Assembly: GCA_010672925.1 (NCBI GenBank) | Contig: JAAHFP010000006.1 | Location: 51,502 to 115,501, forward strand | Direction of reading: 5' to 3' | DNA from: Symploca sp. SIO1C2 | GTDB lineage: Bacteria; Cyanobacteriota; Cyanobacteriia; Cyanobacteriales; Coleofasciculaceae | DNA length: 64,000 nucleotides | Shown here: piece by piece, positions 53,546 to 63,367 of the stretch | How the letters are laid out: every line of letters begins with the position of its first letter | Position numbering within the stretch: position 1 is the stretch's first letter | Translations under genes and position numbers: made by a program | The notes under the pieces: generated by a model | What the model was told of the DNA's origin: nothing | Seen by the model: only the letters and a program-made list of their open reading frames with translations | The model's database searches: none

Positions 53546-53857
53546 ACAAGGGAGACAAGGAGGACAAGGAGGACAAGGGAAATAATAATTGTAGAGAACG
53601 CAAAATGTTCATCATTTGTGCAAGAAAAATGAGCCTATCAATACAATTTCCTTGCACTTTTTCAGGTAAAAAATGACTGAAAGCACTGTCTGGTATAGCT
53701 TACACACTTATGCAGCAAGCCCTATTTATTGCCCATTGCATACTCAGAGATAGTAGCTATCACTTAAATGAGGTACATGATGAGACCTGAACGCACCCCT
53801 TTCAAAAGGGTATTTCAGGGGATTGAAATGTACCTCACCAGCTTAAGAAACTCCAGA

Positions 53858-55204
53858 TCACGATTTCCGTTTGCACCTCAGGATAGAGCCAGAGGCAACA
53901 ATCACCAATCCAAATAAACCCAGCATTGACGATGGTTCTGGAACAGAAGTTTGCTGCTGTTGTACTTCAAATGCACCAATATCAACAACCACAATTGTGT
54001 CATTATTGCCATCCACAATCCTCTCAAAACCTGCACCTCGCTGATCCGTGAGAGTATTGATATCATCGTTGTTACCAGCATCAATGGCAGGACTACCAGA
54101 AATTAAGGCATGAGTGAGGGTGGAACCACCATTGTTGGTTAAGTTGGTGTCTAGTACATCTTCAATGCCGATGCCACCTAGGGAAGTAAAGGTTAAGTCG
54201 TTCTCAAAACCAGTACTACCGGTGATATCACCAATCAGGTTGAAGCCATTACTAGTGAAATCCCCAGAAACGTCGGCTAAAGTATTATCGTAACTCGAAT
54301 AATTGATATTTCCAGCAATAATGGTGTTACTAACAGTAGCTAAGCCACCGCTATAGTTCGTGACACTACTATTGAAGAAACTAGAGTTGCCAGAGATAGT
54401 ACTGTTGGTCAGTGTTAACTCACCTGAGTTAGAAATACTACCACTGAGGCCACTATTGCTAGAGATAGTGCTGTTGGTTAGTGTTAACTCACCCGAGTTA
54501 CCAATAGTACCACCGTATTCACCATAATTGCTAGAGATCGTACTGTTGGTCACTGACACCTCACCTGAGTTAGAGATACCAGCTATGTTTTTACTATTGT
54601 TGCCAGAGATGGTGCTATTGACCATTGTCAACTCACCTGAGTTATCGATACCACCTATAACTCGACCAGCATTTTCAGTGATGGAACTGTTGGTTATAGT
54701 CAATTGACCTGAGTTAGAAATACCAGCAACACCGAAGTTGCCAATGTTACCAGAGATGGTGCTATTGTTCACTGTCAACTCACCTGAGTTAGAAATACCA
54801 CCAACACTGAAGTTACCAATGTTACCAGAGACGATGCTGTTGGTTAAAGTCAAGTTCTCTGCATTAAAGATGCCGCTGCCTTCAGCAGATGCTCCGCTAT
54901 TTCCCCCCGTAATCGTCAACCCGTCAATGAGCACATCCAGGAAGTTGCCATCATCTCCGTCATCAATATTAAAAACCCGGGAGAAACCACCAGCATCCAC
55001 ACTGAGAAAGTCAGCACCTAAACCATTAATAGTCAGGTCATCCGTAATCAATAACTCTCCACTAGTAAGGTTAATTGTGCCACCACTGAGCCCCAAGTCA
55101 AATAAAATTTCATCTGCACCTCCTAATCCATTGGCATCCAAAATTGCCTGACGAAAGCTGCCTGTCCCGAAGTCTAGAAAATTTGTAACTGTAAAAGTAG
55201 CCAT
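53858..55204 (-). CDS. Beta-helix repeat protein with PEP-CTERM anchor, paralogue 1
   Basis: The protein has 448 residues. It starts MATFTVTNFLDFGTGSFRQ, with GGAG about 10 nt upstream and a stop in frame before it, so there is no signal peptide. The body is a right-handed beta-helix with repeats like NSGELTLTNSTISGN (residues about 95-300), then the choice-of-anchor-Q-like GGSTLTHALISGSPAIDAGN. The C-terminus is a PEP-CTERM sorting signal (VPEPSSMLGLFGLVIVASGS, ending RCKRKS), read by exosortase. Expected location is the cell surface or matrix, but the missing Sec signal is puzzling. It is a tandem duplicate of 55501-57003. Confidence 0.85.
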   Translation of the reverse strand: MATFTVTNFLDFGTGSFRQAILDANGLGGADEILFDLGLSGGTINLTSGELLITDDLTINGLGADFLSVDAGGFSRVFNIDDGDDGNFLDVLIDGLTITGGNSGASAEGSGIFNAENLTLTNSIVSGNIGNFSVGGISNSGELTVNNSTISGNIGNFGVAGISNSGQLTITNSSITENAGRVIGGIDNSGELTMVNSTISGNNSKNIAGISNSGEVSVTNSTISSNYGEYGGTIGNSGELTLTNSTISSNSGLSGSISNSGELTLTNSTISGNSSFFNSSVTNYSGGLATVSNTIIAGNINYSSYDNTLADVSGDFTSNGFNLIGDITGSTGFENDLTFTSLGGIGIEDVLDTNLTNNGGSTLTHALISGSPAIDAGNNDDINTLTDQRGAGFERIVDGNNDTIVVVDIGAFEVQQQQTSVPEPSSMLGLFGLVIVASGSILRCKRKS

Positions 55205-55282
55205 TGATATACTCCGTAGTAGTTACCTGATATCTACCCAGCACTGCTGAAAACAAATGTGGTAAAAGGAAATATTTCAAAG

Positions 55283-55473
55283 TCCCCCTTGGAAGATACT
55301 GGTGGCGAAATTCATATTTGTTTACAAAATGGGGAGCGGAGGAGCGGAGGAGTAGAAGAGCAGAGGGAGAACAATCATATCGTTGGTTTTGTCAACTAAA
55401 TTGGACAATTTATTGCCAAGTATTAAGTTCGCCACCGGCATCTTGGAAAGGGGGATTTAGGGGGATTGAAATA
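55283..55473. repeat. GGGGGATTTAGGGGGATT-type repeats between the beta-helix genes
   Basis: AGTCCCCCTTGGAAGATACT at 55281-55300 and its inverse-like AAAGGGGGATTTAGGGGGAT at 55446-55465, with a GGAGCGGAGGAG purine tract between. A related block is carried inside the giant kinase gene at 7111. The 274-bp gap 57004-57277 shows nothing notable. Confidence 0.45.
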
Positions 55474-55500
55474 TACCTCACCAGCTCAAGAAACCTCAGA

Positions 55501-57003
55501 TCAAAATTTTCGTTTGCGCCTCAGGATAGAGCCAAAGGCAACAATCACCAAGCCAAATATACCCAGTATTGAGGATGGTTCTGGAACAGAAGTTTGCTGC
55601 TGTTGTACTTCAAATGCACCAATATCAACAACCACAATTGTGTCATTATTGCCATCCACAATCCTCTCAAAACCTGCACCTCGCTGATCCGTGAGAGTAT
55701 TGATATCATTGTTGTTACCAGCATCAATGGCAGGACTACCAGAAATTAAGGCATGAGTTAGGGTGGAACCACCATTGTTGGTTAAGTTGGTGTCTAGTAC
55801 ATCTTCAATGCCGATGCCACCTAGGGAAGTAAATGTTAAGTCGTTCTCAAAACCAGTACTACCGGTGATTTCACCAATCAGGTTGAAGCCATTACTAGTG
55901 AAATCTCCAGAAACGTCGGCTGAAGTATTACCGCCAGCAAGAGTGAAATTTCCAGCAATAATAGTGTTACTAATTGTAGCTGAGCCATCGTTATCGTTAG
56001 TTAGATTACTATCGAAGATACTTGAGTTGCCGTAGATAGTGCTATTGGCCACTATCAACTCACCGAAGTTAGAGATATTACTACTGAAGCCACCAATATT
56101 GCCAGAAATAGTACTGTTGGTTAGTGTTAGCTCACCTGAGTTAGAGATACTACCACCGTATTCACTTTGATTGCCAGAGATAGTGCTGTTGGTTACTGAC
56201 ACCTTACCTGAGTTAGAGATGCTAGCTGGACCTTCGCTACGGTTGCCAGAAATAGTGCTGTTGGTCATCGTCAACTCGCCTGAGTTTTCGATACCACCTA
56301 TGGTTATACCAAAATTTTCAGTAATGGAGCTGTTGGTTACCGTCAACTCACCTAAGTTTTCGATACCACCAGCACCGTAGGCAGTTTCATTGTTAGAAAT
56401 AGAGCTGTTGGTTACTGTCAACTCACCTAAGTTTTCAATACCACCAGCACCGTAGAAAGAATCATTGCCAGAGATGATGCTATTGGTTACTGTCAGCTTA
56501 CCTGAGTTATTAATTCCACCAGCACCGTAGAAAGAATTATTGCCAGAAATGATGCTGTTGGTTATTGTCAACTTACCTGAGTTATTAATCCCAGCAGTAT
56601 CGTAGAAAGAATCGTTGCCGGAAATGATGCTGTTACTTACCGTCAAATTCTCTGCATTCAAGATGCCGCCAACTCCACCGGCGAAGGCTCCACTATTTCC
56701 CCCCGTAATCGTCAACCCATCAATGAACACATCAAGGAAGTTGCCATCATCTCCGTCATCAATATTAAAAACCCGGGAGAAATTACCACCAGCATCCACA
56801 CTGAGAAAGTCAGCACCTAAACCACTAATAGTCAGGTCATCCGTAATCAATAACTCTCCACTAGTGAGGTTAATGGTGCCACCACTGAGCCCCAAGTCAA
56901 ATAAAATCTCATCTGCACCCCCTAGTCCGTTGGCATCCAAAATTGCCTGACGAAAGCTACCTGTCCCGAAATCTAGAAAATTTGTAACTGTAAAAGTAGC
57001 CAT
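55501..57003 (-). CDS. Beta-helix repeat protein with PEP-CTERM anchor, paralogue 2
   Basis: The protein has 500 residues, with the same plan and nearly the same ends as its neighbour (start MATFTVTNFLDFGTGSFRQ, end VPEPSSILGIFGLVIVAFGS plus RRKRKF). The middle differs in number and order of repeats: it has several extra units such as NSIISGNDSFYGAGGI. So change has been concentrated in the repeat section while the ends stay almost fixed. It also lacks a signal peptide. The two genes are 296 bp apart, with GGGGGATTTAGGGGGATTG-type intergenic repeats between them. Confidence 0.85.
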   Translation of the reverse strand: MATFTVTNFLDFGTGSFRQAILDANGLGGADEILFDLGLSGGTINLTSGELLITDDLTISGLGADFLSVDAGGNFSRVFNIDDGDDGNFLDVFIDGLTITGGNSGAFAGGVGGILNAENLTVSNSIISGNDSFYDTAGINNSGKLTITNSIISGNNSFYGAGGINNSGKLTVTNSIISGNDSFYGAGGIENLGELTVTNSSISNNETAYGAGGIENLGELTVTNSSITENFGITIGGIENSGELTMTNSTISGNRSEGPASISNSGKVSVTNSTISGNQSEYGGSISNSGELTLTNSTISGNIGGFSSNISNFGELIVANSTIYGNSSIFDSNLTNDNDGSATISNTIIAGNFTLAGGNTSADVSGDFTSNGFNLIGEITGSTGFENDLTFTSLGGIGIEDVLDTNLTNNGGSTLTHALISGSPAIDAGNNNDINTLTDQRGAGFERIVDGNNDTIVVVDIGAFEVQQQQTSVPEPSSILGIFGLVIVAFGSILRRKRKF

Positions 57004-57277
57004 TGATATACTCCCTAGTAGTCACCCGACATATACCCGGCACTGCTAAAAACAAAACTCTTGGCGAAAGATTCTCAGTTAGATGGAGCAAGCTTTTTTA
57101 CTTATGTGGAGAAGTTTTATTCTGAACATTGCTGAGTATGCTTAGAATCCTAACCACTATTAGCACTCATTGAATGCAAAGTTTTGATGAAGTAAGCACC
57201 TCAATTATGTGAAGATTCGGTAAAGACGAATCCTTAAGCAATTCATGAATTGCCTCTACTCCCCACACCCCTACCAC

Positions 57278-60200
57278 CTAACACCCAGGATGTCTCAAAC
57301 CCGGATTGTAGGGGGTGACTCGTTGGGGTTCAGCGGTAAGGATTACTGTACCATCAGGGTTGATGATCCAACCTTGAGCTTGTCGCATTTCAGGGTAAAT
57401 TGGTGTTCCAGTGCTGTCGGTTGGTTGTTGACTAACTACTACTGCTGGACGTTGGTTGCTGGGTTCATGAGTTGCCCACTCTACTAAAGCATTGTTATTG
57501 CTGAGGAGTTCTCCAGGATTTGGGGGTAAGCCTCCTTTGCCGATGATGATTAGGGAACTGCCTCCGCCGATTTTCCCATCGATAAGAGCACAGGCATCTT
57601 TGCCGATTAAGCTAGCGGCATCTACGAATACTCCTGGTAACTCGTTTAATCCCTGAGTGGCGTCAAAACTGAGGCGGTTGAAAATAAAGATGCCGTCGGT
57701 GCCGAATTCGGAAGAGGCGGTAATATCGCTGGAGGGGGTGACTTCTTCTCGAAATTTTAAGCCAAAGATGGCATTGGTGGTGATTTCGATTCTGCCGCCA
57801 TCCCCTAGGAAAGCATTGGCAATGATATCGCTATTTTCGTTAGGGACACCAATAACGAATTGAGCACCAATATTAATGTTACCTCCATCCCCTGCACCAC
57901 TGCCAATGCCTGCGGTGGCACTGATGAGGCTATGGTTACGCAGCAGTAGGATATCGGCGATATCGAGGTTAATGTCTCCTCCTTGATCACTGAAGGCTTC
58001 GGCGGTGATAAAACCCTGATCAAGAGTCAGAGAACCGGCACTGATGTGAATTTCTCCTCCAATACCTGCCCCTTGAGAGTCTACTGCGATTCCTGCACCA
58101 TCCTCAATAGTCATGGTAATTGGGTCGATAATGATACTACCACCATCACCGGTGGAACCGGGGGTACTGTTGGCAAATAGTCCAGTACCTGCACCTGTTA
58201 AGGTAATGTCATCAATTACATTCAATTCAATGTTTCCGGCATTGGAGTTGCTGGAGGTAGTAGAAAGTAGTTGTCCTCCGTTGGTTGCTAAAAAGCGGTT
58301 GGCAGTAACATCGATAATACCGGCAGTGCCTTGTCCCTCGGTGGAAGTGGAAACCCTGGCTCCGTTAGTTACTTCAACAGTAGGAGATTGGAGATTGATC
58401 CTGCCTCCTGTACCAACTCCAGTAGGGTTGACGGCGGAAGAGACAGTACTATTACTATCTATTGATATGCGATCGCTTGTATGAATTTCCACTTCTCCTG
58501 CATTTCCCATACCAGCAGTAGCGGAAGAAACCGTACCGTTATTCGCTACAGAGAAATTGTCGGTGTTGAAACGGATATTGCCTCCTGCTCCAATTCCAGA
58601 GGATTCCACTGCAGAGGAGACAGTACTATTATCTATTGATATGCGATCGCTAGCGTGAATTTCCACTCCTCCAGCATCTCCAGTACCAGCAGTAGCCGAA
58701 GAAACTGTACCCTTATTATCTAGGGAGAAATTATTGGTGTTGAAAAGGATATTACCTCCTGCACCCATACCGGAAGATTCGACCGCAGAGGAAACAGTAC
58801 TATTATTTATCGATATGCGATCGCTAGCGTGAATTTCCACTCCCCCAGCATCTCCAGTACCAGCAGTAGCCGAAGAAACTGTACCCTTATTATCTAGGGA
58901 GAAATTATTGGTGTTGAAAAGGATATTACCTCCTGTACCCATACCGGAAGATTCTACAGCAGAGGAGACAGTACTATTATTGATTGATATGCGATCGCTA
59001 GCGTGAATTTCCACTTCTCCTGCATTCCCCATGCCAGCAGTAGCCGAAGAAACTGTACCCTTATTATCTAGGGAGAAATTATTGGTGTTGAAAAGGATAT
59101 TACCTCCTGTACCCATACCGGAAGATTCTACAGCAGAGGAGACAGTACTATTATTTATCGATATGCCATCGCTAGCGTGAATTTCCACTTCTCCCGCACC
59201 TCCCGTACCTGCAGTAGCAGAAGAAACAGTAGCGTTATTCGCTAGGGATAAATCATTGGTGTTGAAGCGGATATTTCCTCCTGTACCAACTCCAGAAGAT
59301 TCTACAGCAGATGAGACTTTACTATTATCGATAAATATGCGATCGCTATTAATAATCCTGACATCTCCCGCATCTCCTATACCAGCAGTTGCCGTGGAAA
59401 TGTTGGAACCATTGGTTAAATTTAGCTCCTTGGTATCAATTTCAATATTACTAGCAACTGCTGTATTAGGCAGTATAGCTCCCTGTTCCACTGCGGTAGA
59501 TATACTGCCTTGGTTGAGTACCACTGAGTCGTTTGCTTCGATACTGATAGTACCGGCACTACCGGTAGCAGCAGTAGTAGCAGCAACTAAACCTTGATCC
59601 TCAATAGTTAACTGGGGAGTATTAATGGTAACATCACCTGCTGTACCCGCTCCTTCTGTTTGGGCAAATAACCCACTAGCACTACTAGTATTAACGACAT
59701 TACCCGCAAAGTTGGGGTTTCCTAGGGATACTTGGAGGGTGTAAGTACTGGGAGCAGGGATACGAGCATTAGGTGTATCATCTATTACATCATCGATATC
59801 TACATCCCTGGTAATTTTCAGGAAGTAAGTACCAGACTCCCTAAAGGTAAACTGAAGATAGGGGTCATTGACATCTGTACTCCCCCCTGCTCCTTGTAAA
59901 GTACTGGCTCTTCCTTCTCCGAAAGAAGTCTTGAGCAGGTTGCCGTCACTATCAAAAAGAGATATTGCTAAATCGACATTTCCCGGATCATTAGGATCGT
60001 CACCATTAACACCATTATCAATATCAAAAAAGCCACGAGTTCCTGCCACTACTTCAAACGAGTAATAGTCACTGGTAGCAGGATTAGAACCAGTAGCAGC
60101 TAGGGAAACATAGGGTAAGCGATCAGATAAGCTAATATCGGGAATAGCGGCATCAGCAGTACTGAGAGAAAAGAGGTCATCTCTGAGCACCATTGCTTCA

Positions 60201-63200
60201 GCCAGGGAATCATTGGGTTCAACTTCTGCTAGGGAGCCTTGGTTTCTGGTAGTGACTATAGCCCTGGGTACGGGGGGAGGAGCAGTGCCGGGATTGGCAT
60301 TAATGCCGGTAATTAGTACCTGTTGGCTGGCGTTGAGATGAATATCTCCAGCATTACCGCTGCTAAAGGCATTGGTGAGCAGCTGTCCCCCATTTCTCAA
60401 CTCCACTGTATCGGCAACAACATTGATATTGCCGCCATTATTAGTGCTGGCAGTTTGAGCACTTAGCACTGCTCCCTCGGCGATTAATAGATTACCCGTT
60501 GCTACTTCAATATTGCCTCCTGTACCACTATTGGCAGCCTGGGTAGCAGTAAACACGCCACTAGCAAAGCCGTCAGTGATACCGGAGATAGTAATTTCTT
60601 CAGCGATATCTAGGATTACCTTACCAGAGTTACCATTACCTCTAGTGAGAGCTTGGATTTGGGAACCACCGGTAATTGACAGAGATTCAGCAGTGAGGCT
60701 GACTTGCCCCCCATCCCCTGTCGCACCAGTATCCACCGCTGTACTGAGGTTACTGCGGTTGGTGAGGGAGATAGCATTAGTAGCAGTTAAGGTAACATTG
60801 CCAGCATTGCCAGCAGCGGAAGTGGTACTAAAGATATTGCTACTGTTATCTAGGGCAATACTCTGGGCATTGATGGTGAGATCACCAGCATCTCCGGTAC
60901 TAAAAGTCGCAGTATCAATAAAAGCAGCATTCCTCAGCTCAACTTTGCCCGAAGCCAAAATCTCAATCTCTCCTCCAATACCCCCAGCTGCCGGTTCCAC
61001 AGAAGTAGCTAGACTAGTGGCATCTAGGAATAAATCCTCCGTTTGAATAGAGATGCTTCCCGCTTCCTCTACTGCTCCCACTACCGCTGCCGTGGTGATA
61101 TCGCTACGAGTTAAGTTAACCGAATCTGCTTCAATCCGGATTTCACCCCCTTTCCCGGCAAGTAAAGTATCGCTGAGAATTTCCGTATCTTCTAAAGTAA
61201 TACTTCCAGTGCGGTTAATTAGGGTAATATTCCCCCCATCCCCAGTACCAGAGGCATCAATTTTTGGTCTTTGAGTATCGTCGGTGGGTCGGATTTTAAT
61301 GCCATTATCGCTATTTGCATCCAGGGTAATATCGCCTCTGCCATTATTGCCAGTAGCGCGGATATTGCCTGTAGTAATCGAGCCAGCTTGACTCACCACC
61401 TCAATATCTCCCCCAGCACCTACCATCGTGGGAGTGGCATTACCTAGATCAAACTCTGAAAAAGATTCTAGTTCCAGGGTTTCAATATCCCCACCAGCGG
61501 TGAGGGTAATTGCTCCTCCATCCCCTGCTTCCCCCAACACAGAGCGAGAGCGTGACCTTATTTGGTCTGTAGAAATGTTACCGCCAGCGGTGAGGGTAAT
61601 CGCCCCTCCAGACCCGGCTCTGCCATTAAACGCATCGGAGCTGGAGTCTATCTGACCTGCTAGTATCGTAATATCACCGCCAGCGGTGAGAGTAATTGCA
61701 CCTCCATCCCCTGCCATACCATTCCCAGAGAAGGAAAGGGATTGTAGGGAGTTTACCTCAAGATCACCCGTCGCCGTAAGGGTAATTGCGCCACCATCAA
61801 GATCTTGATAGCTAGTTTCTATGGAGCCGAGGGTTAAGTTGTTGCCAGAAATGGTGATATCCCGTCCATAGGCAAAGATAGTATCATTGGGATCCATGAT
61901 AAAATCACCAGCTCCATCTTGATCAGCATCGGCAATCAATTCGATCGAGCCTGTACCATAGCCAAAGTAGAGGTCATCTAACTCTAGGTCTGGGGAAACA
62001 GTAATATCGTTGGTGGCTTGGAGGATCACATTGGTGTTCGTGTTCAGATATTCTAATTCAGTCTCATAGATAGTTACTTCCTGATTAGCAAAGTCATCGT
62101 CATTAGGCCCGGCTCCGTCATCGATAATTTGACCAACATTACCGTTAACATCTCCCTCAAAGGAATAATCGTCTCCATTGTTATCACCGTCTCCAGCACC
62201 AGGAGCGATATAAATATCTGTAGGGTCAAGGAGTAAAGTTCCTAGATTACCAGTGTCGGAATCCGTATCTACTTTACCCCGAAAGACCAGCTGTTCCTTA
62301 CCAGAGACCTCTACAAAACCTCCATCCCCGGATTCAGAACCACCACGGGCGCTAATCTCCCCATAGAACCGGGTAATGTCATCTGCCCAAACAATTACTC
62401 TACCCCCATCACCATTAGTTAGGGCATCAGCGTTAATCCTTGCATCGGGGCTAATATAAGTCCGAATTGCCTGGGGAACTTCCCCTTGCCCCTGATAGTC
62501 TCCCCCAATTAAGGCCGTACCGCCACCGTTGACCCCAGAGACATCAATCTCAGCATCCCCCAACAAACCAACCCGATTGCCCAACACCTCTACCCTACCT
62601 CCCGGTGCAGTGAGGGAACCAGTCAGTTGGACTGTACCACCTTGTAATCTCAAAGTTTGTCCCGGTGCTACAGCTAAATCAGCTTCATTATTAATTTGGG
62701 CTTGATGATCTGCCCAAGCCTGATGAAACAATGCTGTTGGTTGAATTGTCAGTAACTGACTATTTTGGGGATTAGTGGCACTAAATACTCCCTGTTGCCC
62801 CAGCTGAATCCCATCCGCCGTACTCGCCACAAAGGAACCCCGTACATCCAGGCTGGCATCAGGGCCAAAATTGATGCCATTAGGATTAATCAGCCACAAA
62901 TTAGCATAACCATTTACCCCCAAGCGTCCCCAAATATCTGAAGCCTGATCTCCAGTAACCCGAGTCAGGATATGTTGAATCCCAGCAGGATTCGCAAAAT
63001 AAACACTGCTCCCAGGGTCTACATTAAATTCCAGAAAACTGTGGAACAAATTAGCTCCCCTGACTGCACCCCCCTGAATTTCCTCTTTTAAAGCTTCAAT
63101 GGGAACAACTACGGAACTTTCTCCTTCTAAAGTATTATCGGGAGTTAACTGTGCTTGAGCTGGTTGCCAGCTAGGAAGGAAGCTACTACCGACAGTTGCT

Positions 63201-63244
63201 ACAGCTAGAAGTGGGAAGTACCAGTTGGTGGGATGCTGGTTCAT
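57278..63244 (-). CDS. Two-partner-secretion exoprotein (TpsA / filamentous haemagglutinin-like)
   Basis: The protein has 1988 residues. Signal peptide MNQHPTNWYFPLLAVATVGS ends near PAQA (31). The TPS/haemagglutination domain is about 35-170, with VYFANPAGIQHILTRVTG, LWLINPNGINFGPDASLDV and RGSFVASTADGIQ, needed for recognition by an outer-membrane TpsB pore. Long beta-helix repeats follow, including GDGGAITLTAGGDI units about 495-600. A domain like the bacterial pre-peptidase C-terminal (PPC) fold interrupts the helix near 1020-1165 (DYYSFEVVAGTRGFFDIDNG; YLQFTFRESGTYFLKITRD). Young 58-residue repeats span about 1295-1600. No TpsB gene is in the window. Likely a secreted surface fibre for adhesion. 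Confidence 0.9.
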   Translation of the reverse strand: MNQHPTNWYFPLLAVATVGSSFLPSWQPAQAQLTPDNTLEGESSVVVPIEALKEEIQGGAVRGANLFHSFLEFNVDPGSSVYFANPAGIQHILTRVTGDQASDIWGRLGVNGYANLWLINPNGINFGPDASLDVRGSFVASTADGIQLGQQGVFSATNPQNSQLLTIQPTALFHQAWADHQAQINNEADLAVAPGQTLRLQGGTVQLTGSLTAPGGRVEVLGNRVGLLGDAEIDVSGVNGGGTALIGGDYQGQGEVPQAIRTYISPDARINADALTNGDGGRVIVWADDITRFYGEISARGGSESGDGGFVEVSGKEQLVFRGKVDTDSDTGNLGTLLLDPTDIYIAPGAGDGDNNGDDYSFEGDVNGNVGQIIDDGAGPNDDDFANQEVTIYETELEYLNTNTNVILQATNDITVSPDLELDDLYFGYGTGSIELIADADQDGAGDFIMDPNDTIFAYGRDITISGNNLTLGSIETSYQDLDGGAITLTATGDLEVNSLQSLSFSGNGMAGDGGAITLTAGGDITILAGQIDSSSDAFNGRAGSGGAITLTAGGNISTDQIRSRSRSVLGEAGDGGAITLTAGGDIETLELESFSEFDLGNATPTMVGAGGDIEVVSQAGSITTGNIRATGNNGRGDITLDANSDNGIKIRPTDDTQRPKIDASGTGDGGNITLINRTGSITLEDTEILSDTLLAGKGGEIRIEADSVNLTRSDITTAAVVGAVEEAGSISIQTEDLFLDATSLATSVEPAAGGIGGEIEILASGKVELRNAAFIDTATFSTGDAGDLTINAQSIALDNSSNIFSTTSAAGNAGNVTLTATNAISLTNRSNLSTAVDTGATGDGGQVSLTAESLSITGGSQIQALTRGNGNSGKVILDIAEEITISGITDGFASGVFTATQAANSGTGGNIEVATGNLLIAEGAVLSAQTASTNNGGNINVVADTVELRNGGQLLTNAFSSGNAGDIHLNASQQVLITGINANPGTAPPPVPRAIVTTRNQGSLAEVEPNDSLAEAMVLRDDLFSLSTADAAIPDISLSDRLPYVSLAATGSNPATSDYYSFEVVAGTRGFFDIDNGVNGDDPNDPGNVDLAISLFDSDGNLLKTSFGEGRASTLQGAGGSTDVNDPYLQFTFRESGTYFLKITRDVDIDDVIDDTPNARIPAPSTYTLQVSLGNPNFAGNVVNTSSASGLFAQTEGAGTAGDVTINTPQLTIEDQGLVAATTAATGSAGTISIEANDSVVLNQGSISTAVEQGAILPNTAVASNIEIDTKELNLTNGSNISTATAGIGDAGDVRIINSDRIFIDNSKVSSAVESSGVGTGGNIRFNTNDLSLANNATVSSATAGTGGAGEVEIHASDGISINNSTVSSAVESSGMGTGGNILFNTNNFSLDNKGTVSSATAGMGNAGEVEIHASDRISINNSTVSSAVESSGMGTGGNILFNTNNFSLDNKGTVSSATAGTGDAGGVEIHASDRISINNSTVSSAVESSGMGAGGNILFNTNNFSLDNKGTVSSATAGTGDAGGVEIHASDRISIDNSTVSSAVESSGIGAGGNIRFNTDNFSVANNGTVSSATAGMGNAGEVEIHTSDRISIDSNSTVSSAVNPTGVGTGGRINLQSPTVEVTNGARVSTSTEGQGTAGIIDVTANRFLATNGGQLLSTTSSNSNAGNIELNVIDDITLTGAGTGLFANSTPGSTGDGGSIIIDPITMTIEDGAGIAVDSQGAGIGGEIHISAGSLTLDQGFITAEAFSDQGGDINLDIADILLLRNHSLISATAGIGSGAGDGGNINIGAQFVIGVPNENSDIIANAFLGDGGRIEITTNAIFGLKFREEVTPSSDITASSEFGTDGIFIFNRLSFDATQGLNELPGVFVDAASLIGKDACALIDGKIGGGSSLIIIGKGGLPPNPGELLSNNNALVEWATHEPSNQRPAVVVSQQPTDSTGTPIYPEMRQAQGWIINPDGTVILTAEPQRVTPYNPGLRHPGC
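58440..59360 (-). repeat. 174-bp tandem repeats inside the TpsA-like gene
   Basis: About five units of 174 bp (58 codons) read GTVSSATAGTGDAGGVEIHA, then SDRISINNSTVSSAVESSG, then GNILFNTNNFSLDNK. Unit starts are near 58514, 58687, 58861, 59035 and 59210. The inner units are almost identical in DNA, including silent positions, which means recent expansion; the outer ones have drifted. Confidence 0.85.
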
Positions 63245-63334
63245 GAGCGGTGCTAGGTAGTTGTTTGTAGAGCGATCGCTACGGCGCTAGCGAAGCTAAT
63301 CGCAATTTTATCCCAAATCCCCCACCCACTACCC

Positions 63335-63367
63335 AGAACCCCGACTTTTTGAAGAAGTCGGGGTTCT
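63335..63367. repeat. Palindromic REP-like hairpin
   Basis: AGAACCCCGACTT (63335-63347), loop TTTGAAG, AAGTCGGGGTTCT (63355-63367): a perfect 13-bp stem. This is a widespread cyanobacterial intergenic palindrome. It lies about 100 bp before the TpsA-like gene start. Confidence 0.6.

Noticed and set aside
54738..56950. Long plus-strand frames opposite the beta-helix genes
   Set aside because: They mirror the repeat codons of the minus-strand genes and have no family likeness.
58440..59360. Regular repeats as a CRISPR array
   Set aside because: Units are 174 bp, contiguous and coding, with no spacers of unique sequence.
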